Shown here in pieces: positions 10,501-19,100 of a DNA stretch of 64,000 nucleotides. A program made the translations under genes and the position numbers. Source of the DNA: Reticulitermes lucifugus (Eukaryota; Arthropoda; Insecta; Blattodea; Rhinotermitidae); NCBI GenBank assembly GCA_026260175.1, contig JAKCWW010000739.1, positions 29,847 through 93,846 of the forward strand. Direction: 5' to 3'. Each line of letters starts with the position of its first letter. The first letter of the stretch is position 1. The notes beneath the pieces are model-generated. The model made no database searches. It was not told the origin of the DNA and saw only the letters and a list, made by a program, of their open reading frames with translations.

Positions 10501-13362
10501 CTTCACATCCCAGCCACTGTACCCCCAGGTACCCACTGAATAGGAGGCTGGGTGGGCCAAAAAGCCAGTCTGGACATTTTGGAGAAGAGAAAAATCTCTC
10601 GCCCCTGCCAGAAATCAAAACCCCGATCATCCAGCATGCAGCCTAGTCACTATACTAACTGATATCCCAGTTCCTGCATTCCCACTGAATCTGCATTTAT
10701 TTTGTATACTGATATATCAGGTATAAGATATTTTAACCCTTTAAAGCCTAGTAGTTACGTACTACAAGATCTAACAATCAAAATTTCTACATTCTGACAA
10801 CAGTGTTTTGTATGGTTCTCAGAACAAGCAGTTATTTCCCTATACAATACCAACTAATTGGACAGTGTTTATCATACAGTATGAACTGACTGTTTAAGTA
10901 TAATGCAGGTTAAAGTTAGCTTTTAACAGATTTAACCTGTGCTTTATAAGTCTTGTATAAAAAAAGGATTTCTTTATTGCACTGCTGTGGCAGGGCATAT
11001 TCTATTAACCTGCTTTTATTGCGTTGTATTTCTAAGATTATTATCATATTTACCCAAACATCATATGAGACTTCTTCCCCTAATTCATCATCTGAAACAT
11101 GGGGAGTGAGGTCACTTTATAATTGTGCACAAAGTTAAACATATTTTATGAACAGGGTAAATGTTCTTGTACCTGCTGTAGCTACATGAATAAAGAAAAT
11201 TACACAGTTGCTACAGTAATTATATACATTATTTTGTATATACTAGTTCATTATTGATATGCCAATTGCTCATTTAAGGTCACATTACTGAACGAGACGT
11301 TAATGTATTCGGTAAAAATCATTGGTGATCATCTTGAAAGGAAAGACACAACAACATCTAAAATACCAATATCAATGTGTTGCAGTTACAAAGCTGATTT
11401 TAAATTAATGGTAATAAAACATGTGAAGAAACCAACAAATGCACTGTGGCATGGAAATTCCATGTCACAGATCAGAATGCAGGAGAAAAAAAAAGAACTA
11501 TTATTAAAACAGCAAATTCAAACTGAAAAGCATTTTGTGGGTCCAAGCAGGGGAATTTCAGTCAGTGATGAAAAAGTCCTGGTGCTTCTGCCAGAAAAGC
11601 ATAAATATGGCTGTCCCATTACCACAGATATAATACAAATGAAGGCATCGTAAGTCACTACAGCCTTGGAAAATTTCATGACAAGATTTCAAAGCCAATA
11701 ATGGTTGGGCAGTACAACTAATGTGTTGTAAAGGGTTACCTCTTTTGTTTAGAGACAAAAACATGTTTACCTCTTAGAATAAATTTGTAACAAAGACGAC
11801 ACCCCATTCTTTTTTCACATACCAATGAACACTGCAACTGATGCAAAAGGATCAAAATCAGTACTTGTCAAAACAACAGGCCATAAAAAATTGAGAATAA
11901 CTACGATGCTGTCACTTCTGGCTAGTGGGATGAAACTGACACCATTTGCTGCTATTTTGAAGAGAACAAATGTTCTGAAAGAAAGTGGAATTACATTTAA
12001 TGTAATGAGAAAGGGCGGATAACAGAACAGCTCACGTTTGAATGGCCGAGAGAAGTCTGTGACAGAAGACCAGGTGCTCTCCTAAAGAAATGAGGAATGC
12101 TGGTTTTAGCTGCTTTTAAGGTCACTTAACAAAGTAAACACTCTGACTTTCAGTTCAAACACTACTAGGATGCATCACCTCACAGTTACAGGTTCTTGAT
12201 GTAGTAGTAAACAAACCATTCAGAGACGGACTATGTCACCCATATGAAAAGTGGCTGCTATCTGGGAACTGCCCACTAACACCAGCAGAAAACATAAGAA
12301 GACCACCTAAAAGCACTGCTTGGGTAGTGGATTAAGACTGATTGGAATGACACTTCACCAGAATCCATTGCAAAGTGGTTTCAAAAAGTGTTGTGTGTCA
12401 AACAATATGAATATTAAACATGCAAACACCAAGTGCCACAGAATCTGGCTAATTTGAATACAGGCATTTTTCTGAAAAGGCATGCACTTAAAAGGTTTCA
12501 GACATGCCTGCCTAATGTTTCTATATGCATGTATCTTCCACTTCTTTCATGGTCTGAAAGAATTTATCCCACAGTCCTACTCATGAACATACTATTGCTT
12601 GCAACAATCTTGTCCTGTCAGTTCTTAGTGTCTATGATTCACTACCACAAAACAATATCGGTCTAGCAAATGTCCTAGACACTGTTATTCTTGTATGCTT
12701 AGAAACTAACGACGGTTTGAAACTCTGATTTATAAATTGCTACCATTTTGATACAACTTATAATTTTTATATTCAAATCATTTTCTAATCCCTACAATAC
12801 ATTATACTCCAAGTATATACAAGCATTACTTTCCTCCAGTATCCCATCATTAATCAGTATTTTGCTTCTAATTGGTTCCATCCTGCTGAAATCCTTCCAG
12901 TATCATAGCTAACCAGCTAAGGCCCCCCTGCCACTCAACACTTGGGGCCCCCCTATAGTCATTAATGAAGTTACTCCCAGCTCTCATAATAGAAACCAAG
13001 AATACTTCCTTCTGTCAGGAGATGGAATTCTGTCTGAAAGAACCCACAACAGATTTTAGTATTCTGTAAGTGTGGTGGACTGCCTGCCCCCAACGTGCCG
13101 GCCTGAACTGCAGGGACCTTTATTCTATGTATGTGTACATTTATGTGCAATAAAATACCTTTACCATTTAATAATGCAGCACAGAACTGTTTTTTGTGCT
13201 ATGCAGACTTAAACCAAGTTAAATACATTTGTTTCAGATACTGTGATATTTGATAATGCCTACAGCTATATTCGCAGTAAGAAGCTACACTACTCTATCA
13301 CAATGGATTCTCCTTTGACAGGAAAGTATGATGATAATGATGTAGCACTACAGGATGGCTGA
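1354..13362 (+). CDS. SEC14L: SEC14-like lipid-transfer protein, CRAL-TRIO + GOLD (5' partial)
   Basis: Six exons are joined in consistent phase: 1354-1563, 3772-3852, 3982-4181, 4313-4467, 9368-9519 and 13238-13362, giving 306 residues plus a partial first codon. The family is about 400 residues, so roughly the first 90-100 residues (CRAL-TRIO N part) are missing upstream. The lipid-binding CRAL-TRIO lobe is visible from VPFAGLDMWGMMH through the linker FGGTLTDPDGNPR, which is a strong SEC14L2-type signature. The C-terminal GOLD beta-sandwich follows, with KWEFRVEGHDIKFGV, FDNAYSYIRSKKLHYSI and a short tail DVALQDG before TGA. Such proteins bind hydrophobic ligands (phospholipids, squalene, tocopherol in vertebrate members) and move them between membranes in the cytosol. 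All junctions are GT/AG. The reading frame is undamaged, so the gene is probably functional. Which SEC14L paralogue it matches is not resolved. Confidence 0.9.
2067..2298. repeat. fold-back MITE (about 85-bp arms)
   Basis: The left arm (2067-2150) and the reverse complement of 2215-2298 agree closely: both contain AGTTAACAAACC, TTGTATTATCTC and CTACATGTTT. Each inner arm end carries the motif ACATGTTTC/TGGC, followed by a small hairpin and CATCTTCAAGG or its relative. It lies in the first intron seen of the SEC14-like gene. Confidence 0.75.
3240..3437. repeat. fold-back repeat, 'CTTCTAGGTTGTT' family
   Basis: The arms GAGGTCTTCGCTCTTCTAGG (from 3245) and the reverse complement of the right end (CCTAGAAGAGCAAAGACCTG region, up to 3437) form a long palindrome. 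The centre has CTTGAAGATGGCA, a short loop, TGCTGTCCTGAAACAT. Related copies are at 26307-26424, 37254-37391, 38668-38815, 43838-43976 and 45236-45392. Confidence 0.65.
3772..3852 (+). CDS. SEC14L: SEC14-like exon B
   Basis: This 81-base exon lies between AG at 3770-3771 and GTAAGT at 3853. It encodes GEVIVALLQMYEANYPEIL then KACYIIN, the helix with the family's ENYPE-like motif (here ANYPE). The flanking split codons give Ala at both junctions. Confidence 0.88.
3982..4181 (+). CDS. SEC14L: SEC14-like exon C
   Basis: The acceptor AG is at 3980-3981 and the donor GTATGT at 4182; phase out is 0. It encodes APKVFAIAYAVIKNFL, the conserved gate/helix region, and ends with LPAHFGGTLTDPDGNPRY, the diagnostic CRAL-TRIO to GOLD linker of SEC14L proteins. 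Confidence 0.9.
4313..4467 (+). CDS. SEC14L: SEC14-like exon D
   Basis: The acceptor AG is at 4311-4312 and the donor GTAAGT at 4468; phase out is 2. It encodes ICQGGKIPKSYYSKK and the first GOLD strands (KKGEKLCLPF). The vertebrate counterpart has GGDIPRKYY at this place. Confidence 0.88.
4740..5198. repeat. left arm of a 459-bp inverted repeat pair
   Basis: The reverse complement of 8302-8760 aligns along its whole length with this segment; shared blocks include TTAAAGGGGCC, TTTTAAAAAGCCATCATC-like text, CACCACATTAAAACA and GATGTTAACTTGCAATG. The two arms enclose 3.1 kb of other repeats. It looks like a fold-back or long-TIR element whose centre was filled by later insertions. Confidence 0.75.
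5199..5446. repeat. nested palindromic element (about 105-bp arms)
   Basis: The left arm contains CTGTAAAATAAATTATTCAT, which reappears inverted as ATGAATAATTTATTTTACAG at 5379-5398. The arms run from about 5199 to 5446 around a spacer of about 30 bases. It abuts the inner end of the 459-bp arm, which suggests insertion into it or that it forms part of its core. Confidence 0.75.
5466..7699 (+). mobile_element. degenerate non-LTR retrotransposon: SGNH-like ORF then AP-endonuclease
   Basis: The remnant starts at an ATG at 5466 (MAACDETFSLLERDKLIRF) and runs through several frames with stops. The first part resembles the SGNH/GDSL-type esterase-like ORF of some insect LINEs: ITRDSHAR near 5980, VVVVWGGTKDVGKNDT at about 6085-6135 (block III is normally GG-x-ND) and FTRHGLHLNSKG near 6345-6375. 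The second part is an endonuclease/exonuclease/phosphatase fold: ILCFTEHWL near 6840, ACIYRSPG near 7070, CGAWNINFL near 7165 (normally GDFNINFL) and LGNSDH near 7355. The linker before reverse transcriptase (FPLKTTYVKDKFENKWI) follows, and then the reading is lost; no RT domain is present. It is inactive, truncated and frameshifted. Confidence 0.75.
7785..7893. repeat. short hairpin repeat
   Basis: The sequence AAATCACAAGACTAAAACCA at 7786-7805 is repeated inverted as TGGTTTTAATCTTGCGATTT at 7860-7879, with CATATGTACTG / CAATGCATATG extending the stem. It is a small palindromic element inside the nested cluster. Confidence 0.65.
7950..8283. mobile_element. pogo/Tigger-like MITE with TA target duplication
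   Basis: The ends are TA-CAGACGGACCCCGACTTA and GTAAGTCAGGGACTTTCTG-TA, imperfect terminal inverted repeats of about 20 bp flanked by TA. The CAG...TCCCCGACTTA ends and TA duplication are typical of pogo/Tigger-type elements. The interior is CCA/ACC-rich then TTATTA-rich and non-coding. A pogo-type transposase remnant lies 3 kb downstream at 11303-12420. Confidence 0.65.
8302..8760. repeat. right arm of the 459-bp inverted repeat pair
   Basis: This is the inverted copy of 4740-5198. Near its outer end it has CTGATGATGGCTTTTTAAAG followed by AAGCCAAAATATGTTG, the same motif class found in several unrelated fold-backs in this window. Confidence 0.75.
9368..9519 (+). CDS. SEC14L: SEC14-like exon E (GOLD domain)
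   Basis: The acceptor AG is at 9366-9367 and the donor GTAAGT at 9520. The first G completes the Lys codon from exon D, then WEFRVEGHDIKFGVTCQD is read, matching the W-x-F ... D-I-x-F-G-V pattern of SEC14L GOLD domains. The intron before it is 4.9 kb and holds a nested transposon cluster. The exon has no long plus-strand open frame of its own beyond its splice sites and is easy to miss. Confidence 0.88.
10430..10680 (-). repeat. tRNA-derived SINE (probable)
   Basis: On the minus strand the 5' end reads TGGGATATCAGTTAGTATAG, then GTGACTAGGCTGC (box-A-like TAGTATAGTGACTAGG). After about 30 bases it reads GGGGTTTTGATTTCTGGC (box-B-like). The body runs down to CATGCCATGAAGGCATATAG at about 10427-10446. 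A close match to that last block recurs at 21669-21695. It is probably a decayed pol III SINE and not a tRNA gene, since box B is mutated and there is no cloverleaf. Confidence 0.55.
11303..12420 (+). pseudogene. pogo/Tigger-type transposase remnant
   Basis: The first frame (11303-11653) has a CENPB/pogo-type N-terminal helix-turn-helix pattern: CSYKADFKLMVIKHV, FVGPSRGISVSDEKVLVLLP, then PITTDIIQMKA. A second block at 11845-11970 reads DAKGSKSVLVKTTGHKK and MKLTPFAAILKRTNV, the start of the DDE catalytic region. A third block near 12235-12300 reads CHPYEKWLLSGNCPLTPAEN followed by IRRP. The frames are separated by stops and shifts, so the copy is dead. It lies in the SEC14-like gene between exons E and the terminal exon. 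Confidence 0.75.
13238..13362 (+). CDS. SEC14L: SEC14-like terminal exon
   Basis: The acceptor AG is at 13236-13237. It encodes YTVIFDNAYSYIRSKKLHYS, the conserved last GOLD strands (vertebrate form: FDNTYSF), then a 20-residue acidic tail and TGA at 13360-13362. A candidate polyadenylation hexamer AATAAA lies at 13899-13904. If that is used, a short MITE (13612-13795) sits in the 3' untranslated region. Confidence 0.88.
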
Positions 13363-13611
13363 AAATATGTTCTCAATGAAAAACCTGTGATAAAATAACT
13401 TTTAAAAATATTGTTCCCACAATGAAATTCATATTACAGTATTTAGACTGGTATTCACTGCCTAATTCTGTGACCACATGATTTTAAAATATATGACGCA
13501 GTGATTACAATATTTGAAGAAGTGCAAGATGAGTGGAGAAGAAGATGATAGCCATACTATTCCATTAAATGGCCAAATGCCTATATATATTGTAGTATTA
13601 AACTCCCAAGA

Positions 13612-13795
13612 ACACTCATTAACTCTTCAATGACACTGAGGTTTAAATTTGAACTATTGCCCAGGACAGAGGGGGTTTTAAATTTTTAATACCCTAAAAT
13701 GCATTCACAACAGTATGGTGCACTAAGGCTGGCAGCATGTGAAGAATTAAAGATCCACACAGTGCAACCAAAGCCAACAGTGAAGGATTAGAGAT
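13612..13795 (+). mobile_element. TTAA-ended short MITE (piggyBac-like), copy 1
   Basis: It begins with ATTAACTCTTCAATGACACT and ends CCAACAGTGAAGGATTAGAG, so the ends read TTAA-CYCTTCA / TGAAGGATTA. An inverted copy is at 57778-57955, with shared blocks GGTTTTAAAT, GCCCARGACAGAGGGG, ATGCATTCACAA and GAAGAATTAAAG. The TTAA ends suggest a piggyBac-type non-autonomous element. It is about 180 bp long. Confidence 0.6.
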
Positions 13796-14061
13796 CAGAA
13801 TTGCATAATTACATATTATGCACTGGCTAGAATTAAGCTGGTTGCAGGTTATGGCCAGTTAGACATACTGAACCTAAAATCTGGCAGCATAAGTATAGAA
13901 TAAAAAGACAATATTACAGGAACAGCACAAAGAGATGAATATAAGATCTAAGACAGTGTGCCCAGATGATAAGTATCCAAACAGAAAAAATGAATATATT
14001 GAAATCTGTTCAATATACAGATATCTGGTTTGCACCATTACAAAGGAAAACTTACCTTAGT

Positions 14062-14806
14062 ATATTTCAATGTGGGCACCCCTGGTGGCACGACAAATAT
14101 CCAGGTGATATTTGACCTCTGTCCATGTTTTGAAGCATGGCGCATGTTACCATAGCAACAGCATCCCTTATGCGGGCTACTGTTGAAGATCTGTCATTTA
14201 TGACCTGGTAGATAAGGGTTTTCACATAACCCCACAGGCAAAAAATCCAGTGGCATTACGTCTGATGACCTAGGAGACCAGGCAACTGATGCTTCTCTGC
14301 CAACCCATCTGCCAGACATTGTGTGATTAAGGAGCTTCCTCATGACATGGCTGTAGTGAGGCAATGCCCCAACTTGTTGTAAGAGAGTTCCAGAAGGTAA
14401 CTGGATAAGTACATAAAGGTCCAGCATAACTAGGTACAAGGCCATGGTCAGGGTTGGTTCTGAACAGAAGAACAGTCTAATGACCCCACCACACATTGAG
14501 TTTGGCACTGTCTGTCTCCATGTGGATTTTTGTTTCCCCCAAATCCTAAAATTGTGACTATTCACAACTCCACTTACATGAAAGGTCGCCTCATCTGAGA
14601 AGCACACAGAGGTCCAACACTGTCTGGATATTTGTTGTACCACCAGGGATGTCAGCACTGAAGGATACTAAGGCAGGCAACAGCCTGGAAAGCTTTCCTT
14701 TGTACTGGTGCAAACTGGACATCCATATAGTGAACAAATTTTGAGATATATTTTTCCTTGTTGGACTCCTATCATCCAGACACCCAGTAAGGATCACTGA
14801 ATACAT
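14062..14806 (-). pseudogene. insect-type Tc1/mariner transposase remnant
   Basis: Minus-strand blocks in order are: VCFSDEATFHVSGVVNSHNF, IWGKQ, a stretch with MLDLYVLIQL, then QVGALPHYSHVMRKLLN (normally QQDGAPPH), GRWVGREASVAWSPRSSDVM (normally GRxGPVAWPPRSPDL) and DFLPVGLCENPYLPGHK (normally FFLWG). It ends with TEVKYHLDICRATRGAHIEI near 14065-14125. The family carries a DDE catalytic core; stops, frameshifts and a missing N-terminal DNA-binding region show the copy is inactive. It lies between the SEC14-like and TXNDC17 genes. Confidence 0.75.
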
Positions 14807-16009
14807 TCAAGTTTACAAATATCCTCAAACCTCACTCTTCAGATAAAAATATTATGTAAGCCAATGATGTGATATGTACACATAGGCGCTGCTGTTTTCA
14901 TAGATGCAGTTATCTGTATGATACAAGTATTGGGGAATAAAATTCCATGTTCTCAATGTTTATGAAAATATAAAATTGGTTATAATAAGATTATGGTTAA
15001 TTTTTCTATCCTGAACACACAACTCTTCAACAACTTCTCCACAAAACTGGCCTTGTAATCAAATTTTATGGGTGCGTCTGATGCTTCTGTGACTACAGTG
15101 ACCATGCAGAAATTCTGTACCCACTCTTTTCATATCGCAGTAATACAGATCTTTCATGCATTTCAGAGTTTACAGATATTTGCAGGTGTCAATGTAGCTA
15201 ACATCACCTGCACAGGCAGATGTCCTGCCACCACCAAAGTATGCCAGTGGATTAAATTGATGCACAACAAAGTGCCCACACCTTCAAATACATGTAATGT
15301 ACTTTCATGCTAGCATTCATTATTCTTGTCCAACAAGTACAGATTAAAAATGTATTCCAGTGAACATTTGGATGGATAAATGATATGGTGTACATAACAC
15401 ACAACACAATAAAAATTTGTGATACAATAACCAACAAAATGCACAATATTGCAATACATAATTTTACAAATAAAACTTTAAAACTCTAACACATTTTGAT
15501 TCTTTAAGAATCATCTTCGGTGAAAGCATCAATTACATATACATAAAACATGAATTACATTAAAATAATACATGACATATCCTGGAGTCCACGGTAGGAA
15601 CAGAAATGTGAAGAAATATTCCATATGATGAGAATATAATAAATAGTAGAGTTGGATTACAATTACTCTGGAAATTAACATTAAAATAAGGAGTATAAAT
15701 TATGAAAAATATACACATTTTTATAAGAGTACACACATTATATAAAGAGTAAAATGATAGCTGTGATACATACCAATACGGTAGAAAACTCGCGTGGATG
15801 GGACGGTAGACACAGTACTAACGGAAGGGAAAGTAAACAGTAAACATGAAATAATAAAAATTATTTATATAATGTACCATTACAAAGTACAATTTCAGAA
15901 CAGATTATTCTTCATATAAGGAAAATAATATTTCATTGCAGCCACTATTGTTATTTTAGAAGTATAAGGCAGGAATGAATAAAACGTCTTGTTACCATAA
16001 TTGACAATT
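14807..16009. other. intergenic / TXNDC17 3' flank
   Basis: AT-rich, with no recognised coding sequence. At 15489-15520 the motif CATTTTGATTCTTTAAGAAT and CATCTTCGGTG forms a small hairpin of the same class as the fold-back modules elsewhere. The 3' untranslated region of the minus-strand TXNDC17 gene should lie in the right end of this stretch. Confidence 0.5.
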
Positions 16010-16160
16010 TTAAGGTAGTTCAAATAACATGGACACTAGATCTGGATTTGAGCATTCAGTATCTTCCACCTTTTCAGGCCGACCCCACACCATCAGGGTG
16101 GGAACACTCTTCAACTGCAGACGTTTATCTGTCCTAAATGGACATTTTGGATCCTTCCAA
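16010..16160 (-). CDS. TXNDC17: TXNDC17 exon 3
   Basis: The acceptor AG (minus strand) is at 16161-16162 and the stop TAA at 16010-16012. It encodes WKDPKCPFRTDKRLQLKSVP, then TLMVWGRPEKVEDTECSNPD and LVSMLFELP. A Phe codon spans the junction where vertebrates have Tyr before WKDP. Confidence 0.93.
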
Positions 16161-19100
16161 CTAGAAATTACAAAATAATCATACAAGTACACATTCATTC
16201 TTTATANNNNNNNGGGGGTTGTGGAATAACACTTAGAGACGTGTTTGTAGTGATGCAAAACATACGCATGTTTTCAGGATCAATGTAACAAGGAACACTG
16301 ACAACAGGAAAGGGCACATATAGATTCAAAGTTTAGCACTATTCACCCCATAAAATTTCCCACTAAAACAGTGTACAGAAAAAAGTACATCACATAATAC
16401 AATTACCAAGTTGTCATTTATACCCTTGTCCATATATTTTTTTATTCTGGAATATTTAAAATAGAAACACAAAATGTTAAAGTACAATAAATTCAATTAC
16501 CTTAGTTATCTTATGGAATCATTAATAAATTCAATGTTTATCAGCAAATTACATTTATCCAAGTCATAACTGGTAAACATTCTAAAGTAAAATGTTTTAT
16601 CAGTTTCATGGATTACCATATTTTTATGATTCTTCACAAAGCATTCCTCTCTTTCAATTCTGTATCTTTTCATTGAAAAGTTTTTCAGCTTGGTAAGCTT
16701 AAGTTAAAAAGCTTAGTAAAGAGCAACTTCATAGGATTCTAGCAACTATATATATTTGTAGTCATGACTAAAAACCCACAGCATTTTGGAGGCAGATCCA
16801 CCCTCTAAAACACTTTAGGCTTTTTAGCCTGAGACAATGGACAATGTTCAAAACTTCTGACATGACTATTTCAAATAAGTGACAGCCTCAACTGCTGAAA
16901 CACTTCAACTACGCCACCTTACACATACTTATATTTTAACAAACGTTTTCTATATAATATGTAAACAAAATTCTTGACTTGAAATTTATGCTGCTAATAT
17001 GTCAGAATTTGGGTGATGCCGTATCACTCTGCCACCACTGATAGCAATGTGCCCAAATGGCTAAAAACTGACATGTACAAATGTAGGTATTTGTAAATTA
17101 GAAGGGTGCAAGGGAAGTGCACATCAGGGCTAGGACCTACAGAGATATGACAGAAAATGTTTAATTTACTTTCATCAACTTTGTTAAAGAGGGCACAATA
17201 GCAGTCTGTTCTGACAAACCACATTAGAATATATATATACTTTATAGAATGGGCTAGATAATGTCACAATTTAATTCAATTATGGCATCAGGCATGCAGT
17301 GTGAACACACAAGCGAGTTGCAGAAAATAAGGCACTAGCCTGTCTCATGTGAAAAAGTCATCTGACTGCAGATTTCACCATGTAACAGCCATGAGAGGGT
17401 ACCACAAGCATACTGTATTGCTGTACGATCAGTTTAAAGCTTGCGTGTCTATCGGAAACCTTATCAAATGTCAAAGTACAAAGCGTGATTTCATTTCTTC
17501 ATGTGAATGGTGTCACATCAGTGAAAATTCATTACCAGCTGGTGAAGGAGTACAGGGCACATGCAGTCACAGACACAGGTGTGGATATGTTGCAGTGCTG
17601 TCAATAATGGCAGCACAGATGATGATGGCAAGTAGTGACCCAGACATTCAAGCACATCCACTACAGATCGCAATGTGTGTCATGCAGATGCTGTTATCAG
17701 AGAGGACAGAGACATTAAGCTGAATGACATGGCCTAAGACCTGGACATTTCGCTTGGTACTGCACACAGCACTGTCCATGACCAACTGGATTACAGAAAA
17801 AAGTGTGCACCCTGGGTGCCAGAAAACATCACAAACTATTACGAAACTTGTTTTATAGGATTCTCATGCATTTGACAATTATGCCAATCAAGGATCACAG
17901 TTTCTGCAGTGTATTATAACAGGGAATAACATACAAGTTAATCAGACAACACCCAAAACCATAAAGCATCCATCATACGGAAAAACCCATCATCTCCCAC
18001 AGCAACAAAATTCAGTATGATCATGACAACTGCCCTTTGGGACCACAAAAGTGTGTTTCTTGTGGACCACCATGACACTGTAACTACTGGACATTGCTGT
18101 GGTACACTTGGGAGAGGTTACAGTAGCCATTTGTTGCAAAAGGCTGGGGTTGCTGCACCAAGACATCATCACTTTGCATGAAAATGCAAGGCCCCATACC
18201 GCCAATAACACTTGTGATTGGTTATGGCATTTCAGCTGGGCATTATGGACCACCCTCCCTACAGTCTCAATGTTGCACCCAGTGATTTCCATCTGTTTGG
18301 ACCCATTAAGAAGAACCTGGGTCACAAAAAATTTGCAACAGACACAGACATCAAGCAAGCTGTCATGTCTTAGTTATAGACACCTGACAATGACTTATGC
18401 TATGCCAGGATACAAGCCTTGGTGCCATGATGGAGTTAATGCTTACATGTCAACAGTGACTACATGAAGGTCTGACGTGTACCATCCGTTACCCATGTGC
18501 CATGTATGTATTGATGTTAGGGTGCTTGTTACCATATTTTCTGAAACTCCTTTGTACAACAGACCCCACTCTGTGTGGTCTGGATGCCACTGCTTCCTGA
18601 ATACCAACGTCAGTTCACATTATCACAGGGGATGTGTAATGGCAGCCAGGTCATTTCTGGATAAAATACTAAACATACATGTTTTTAATGTCTACTTACA
18701 AGTCTCTATCACCAACACCAACATATATGAAATGTATGTTCTCTGCTGTTTCTAAAGCCTTTTCAACAACAGGCATTGCTGCAAGAAAAAATTAAAATAT
18801 AAATAATGTTGCACACCCAAGCTATTATGCAAGAATAAAAAAACCTTAGCAGTTAAAATACTTTCAACAACAACAGTGGAGATGACGACAACATCATCAT
18901 CATCATCATCAACACAGTTATGGTAACATAAAAGAAATTAACTTTTAAAATTAAATCTGATATGCCAATTTCAAGTCTGGATACAAAAATGTCACATCAT
19001 TTCATAGTTTTGAAAAATGTAATGACCATTTTTGAGCCAAAACAGCATTTCTGTCCCACTTTTGCACTTCTTCCATAGTTTTCTTATAATTCTTGTCACT

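Larger units (their letters stand above)
9520..13237 (+). other. SEC14-like last intron
   Basis: A 3.7-kb intron runs between GTAAGT at 9520 and TTTCAG at 13232-13237. It holds a decayed SINE (10430-10680) and the pogo transposase remnant (11303-12420). The text ACATCCCAGAAGATGG near 9925 matches one arm of the dispersed fold-back family. No host coding signal was seen. Confidence 0.7.

Noticed and set aside
10600-10680. tRNA gene
   Set aside because: Box B is mutated (GGTTTTGATTT) and no cloverleaf or anticodon arm can be drawn; treated as SINE.
18880-18915. CRISPR-like or tandem array
   Set aside because: Only a simple CAT microsatellite; the window is eukaryotic and has no spaced repeats.
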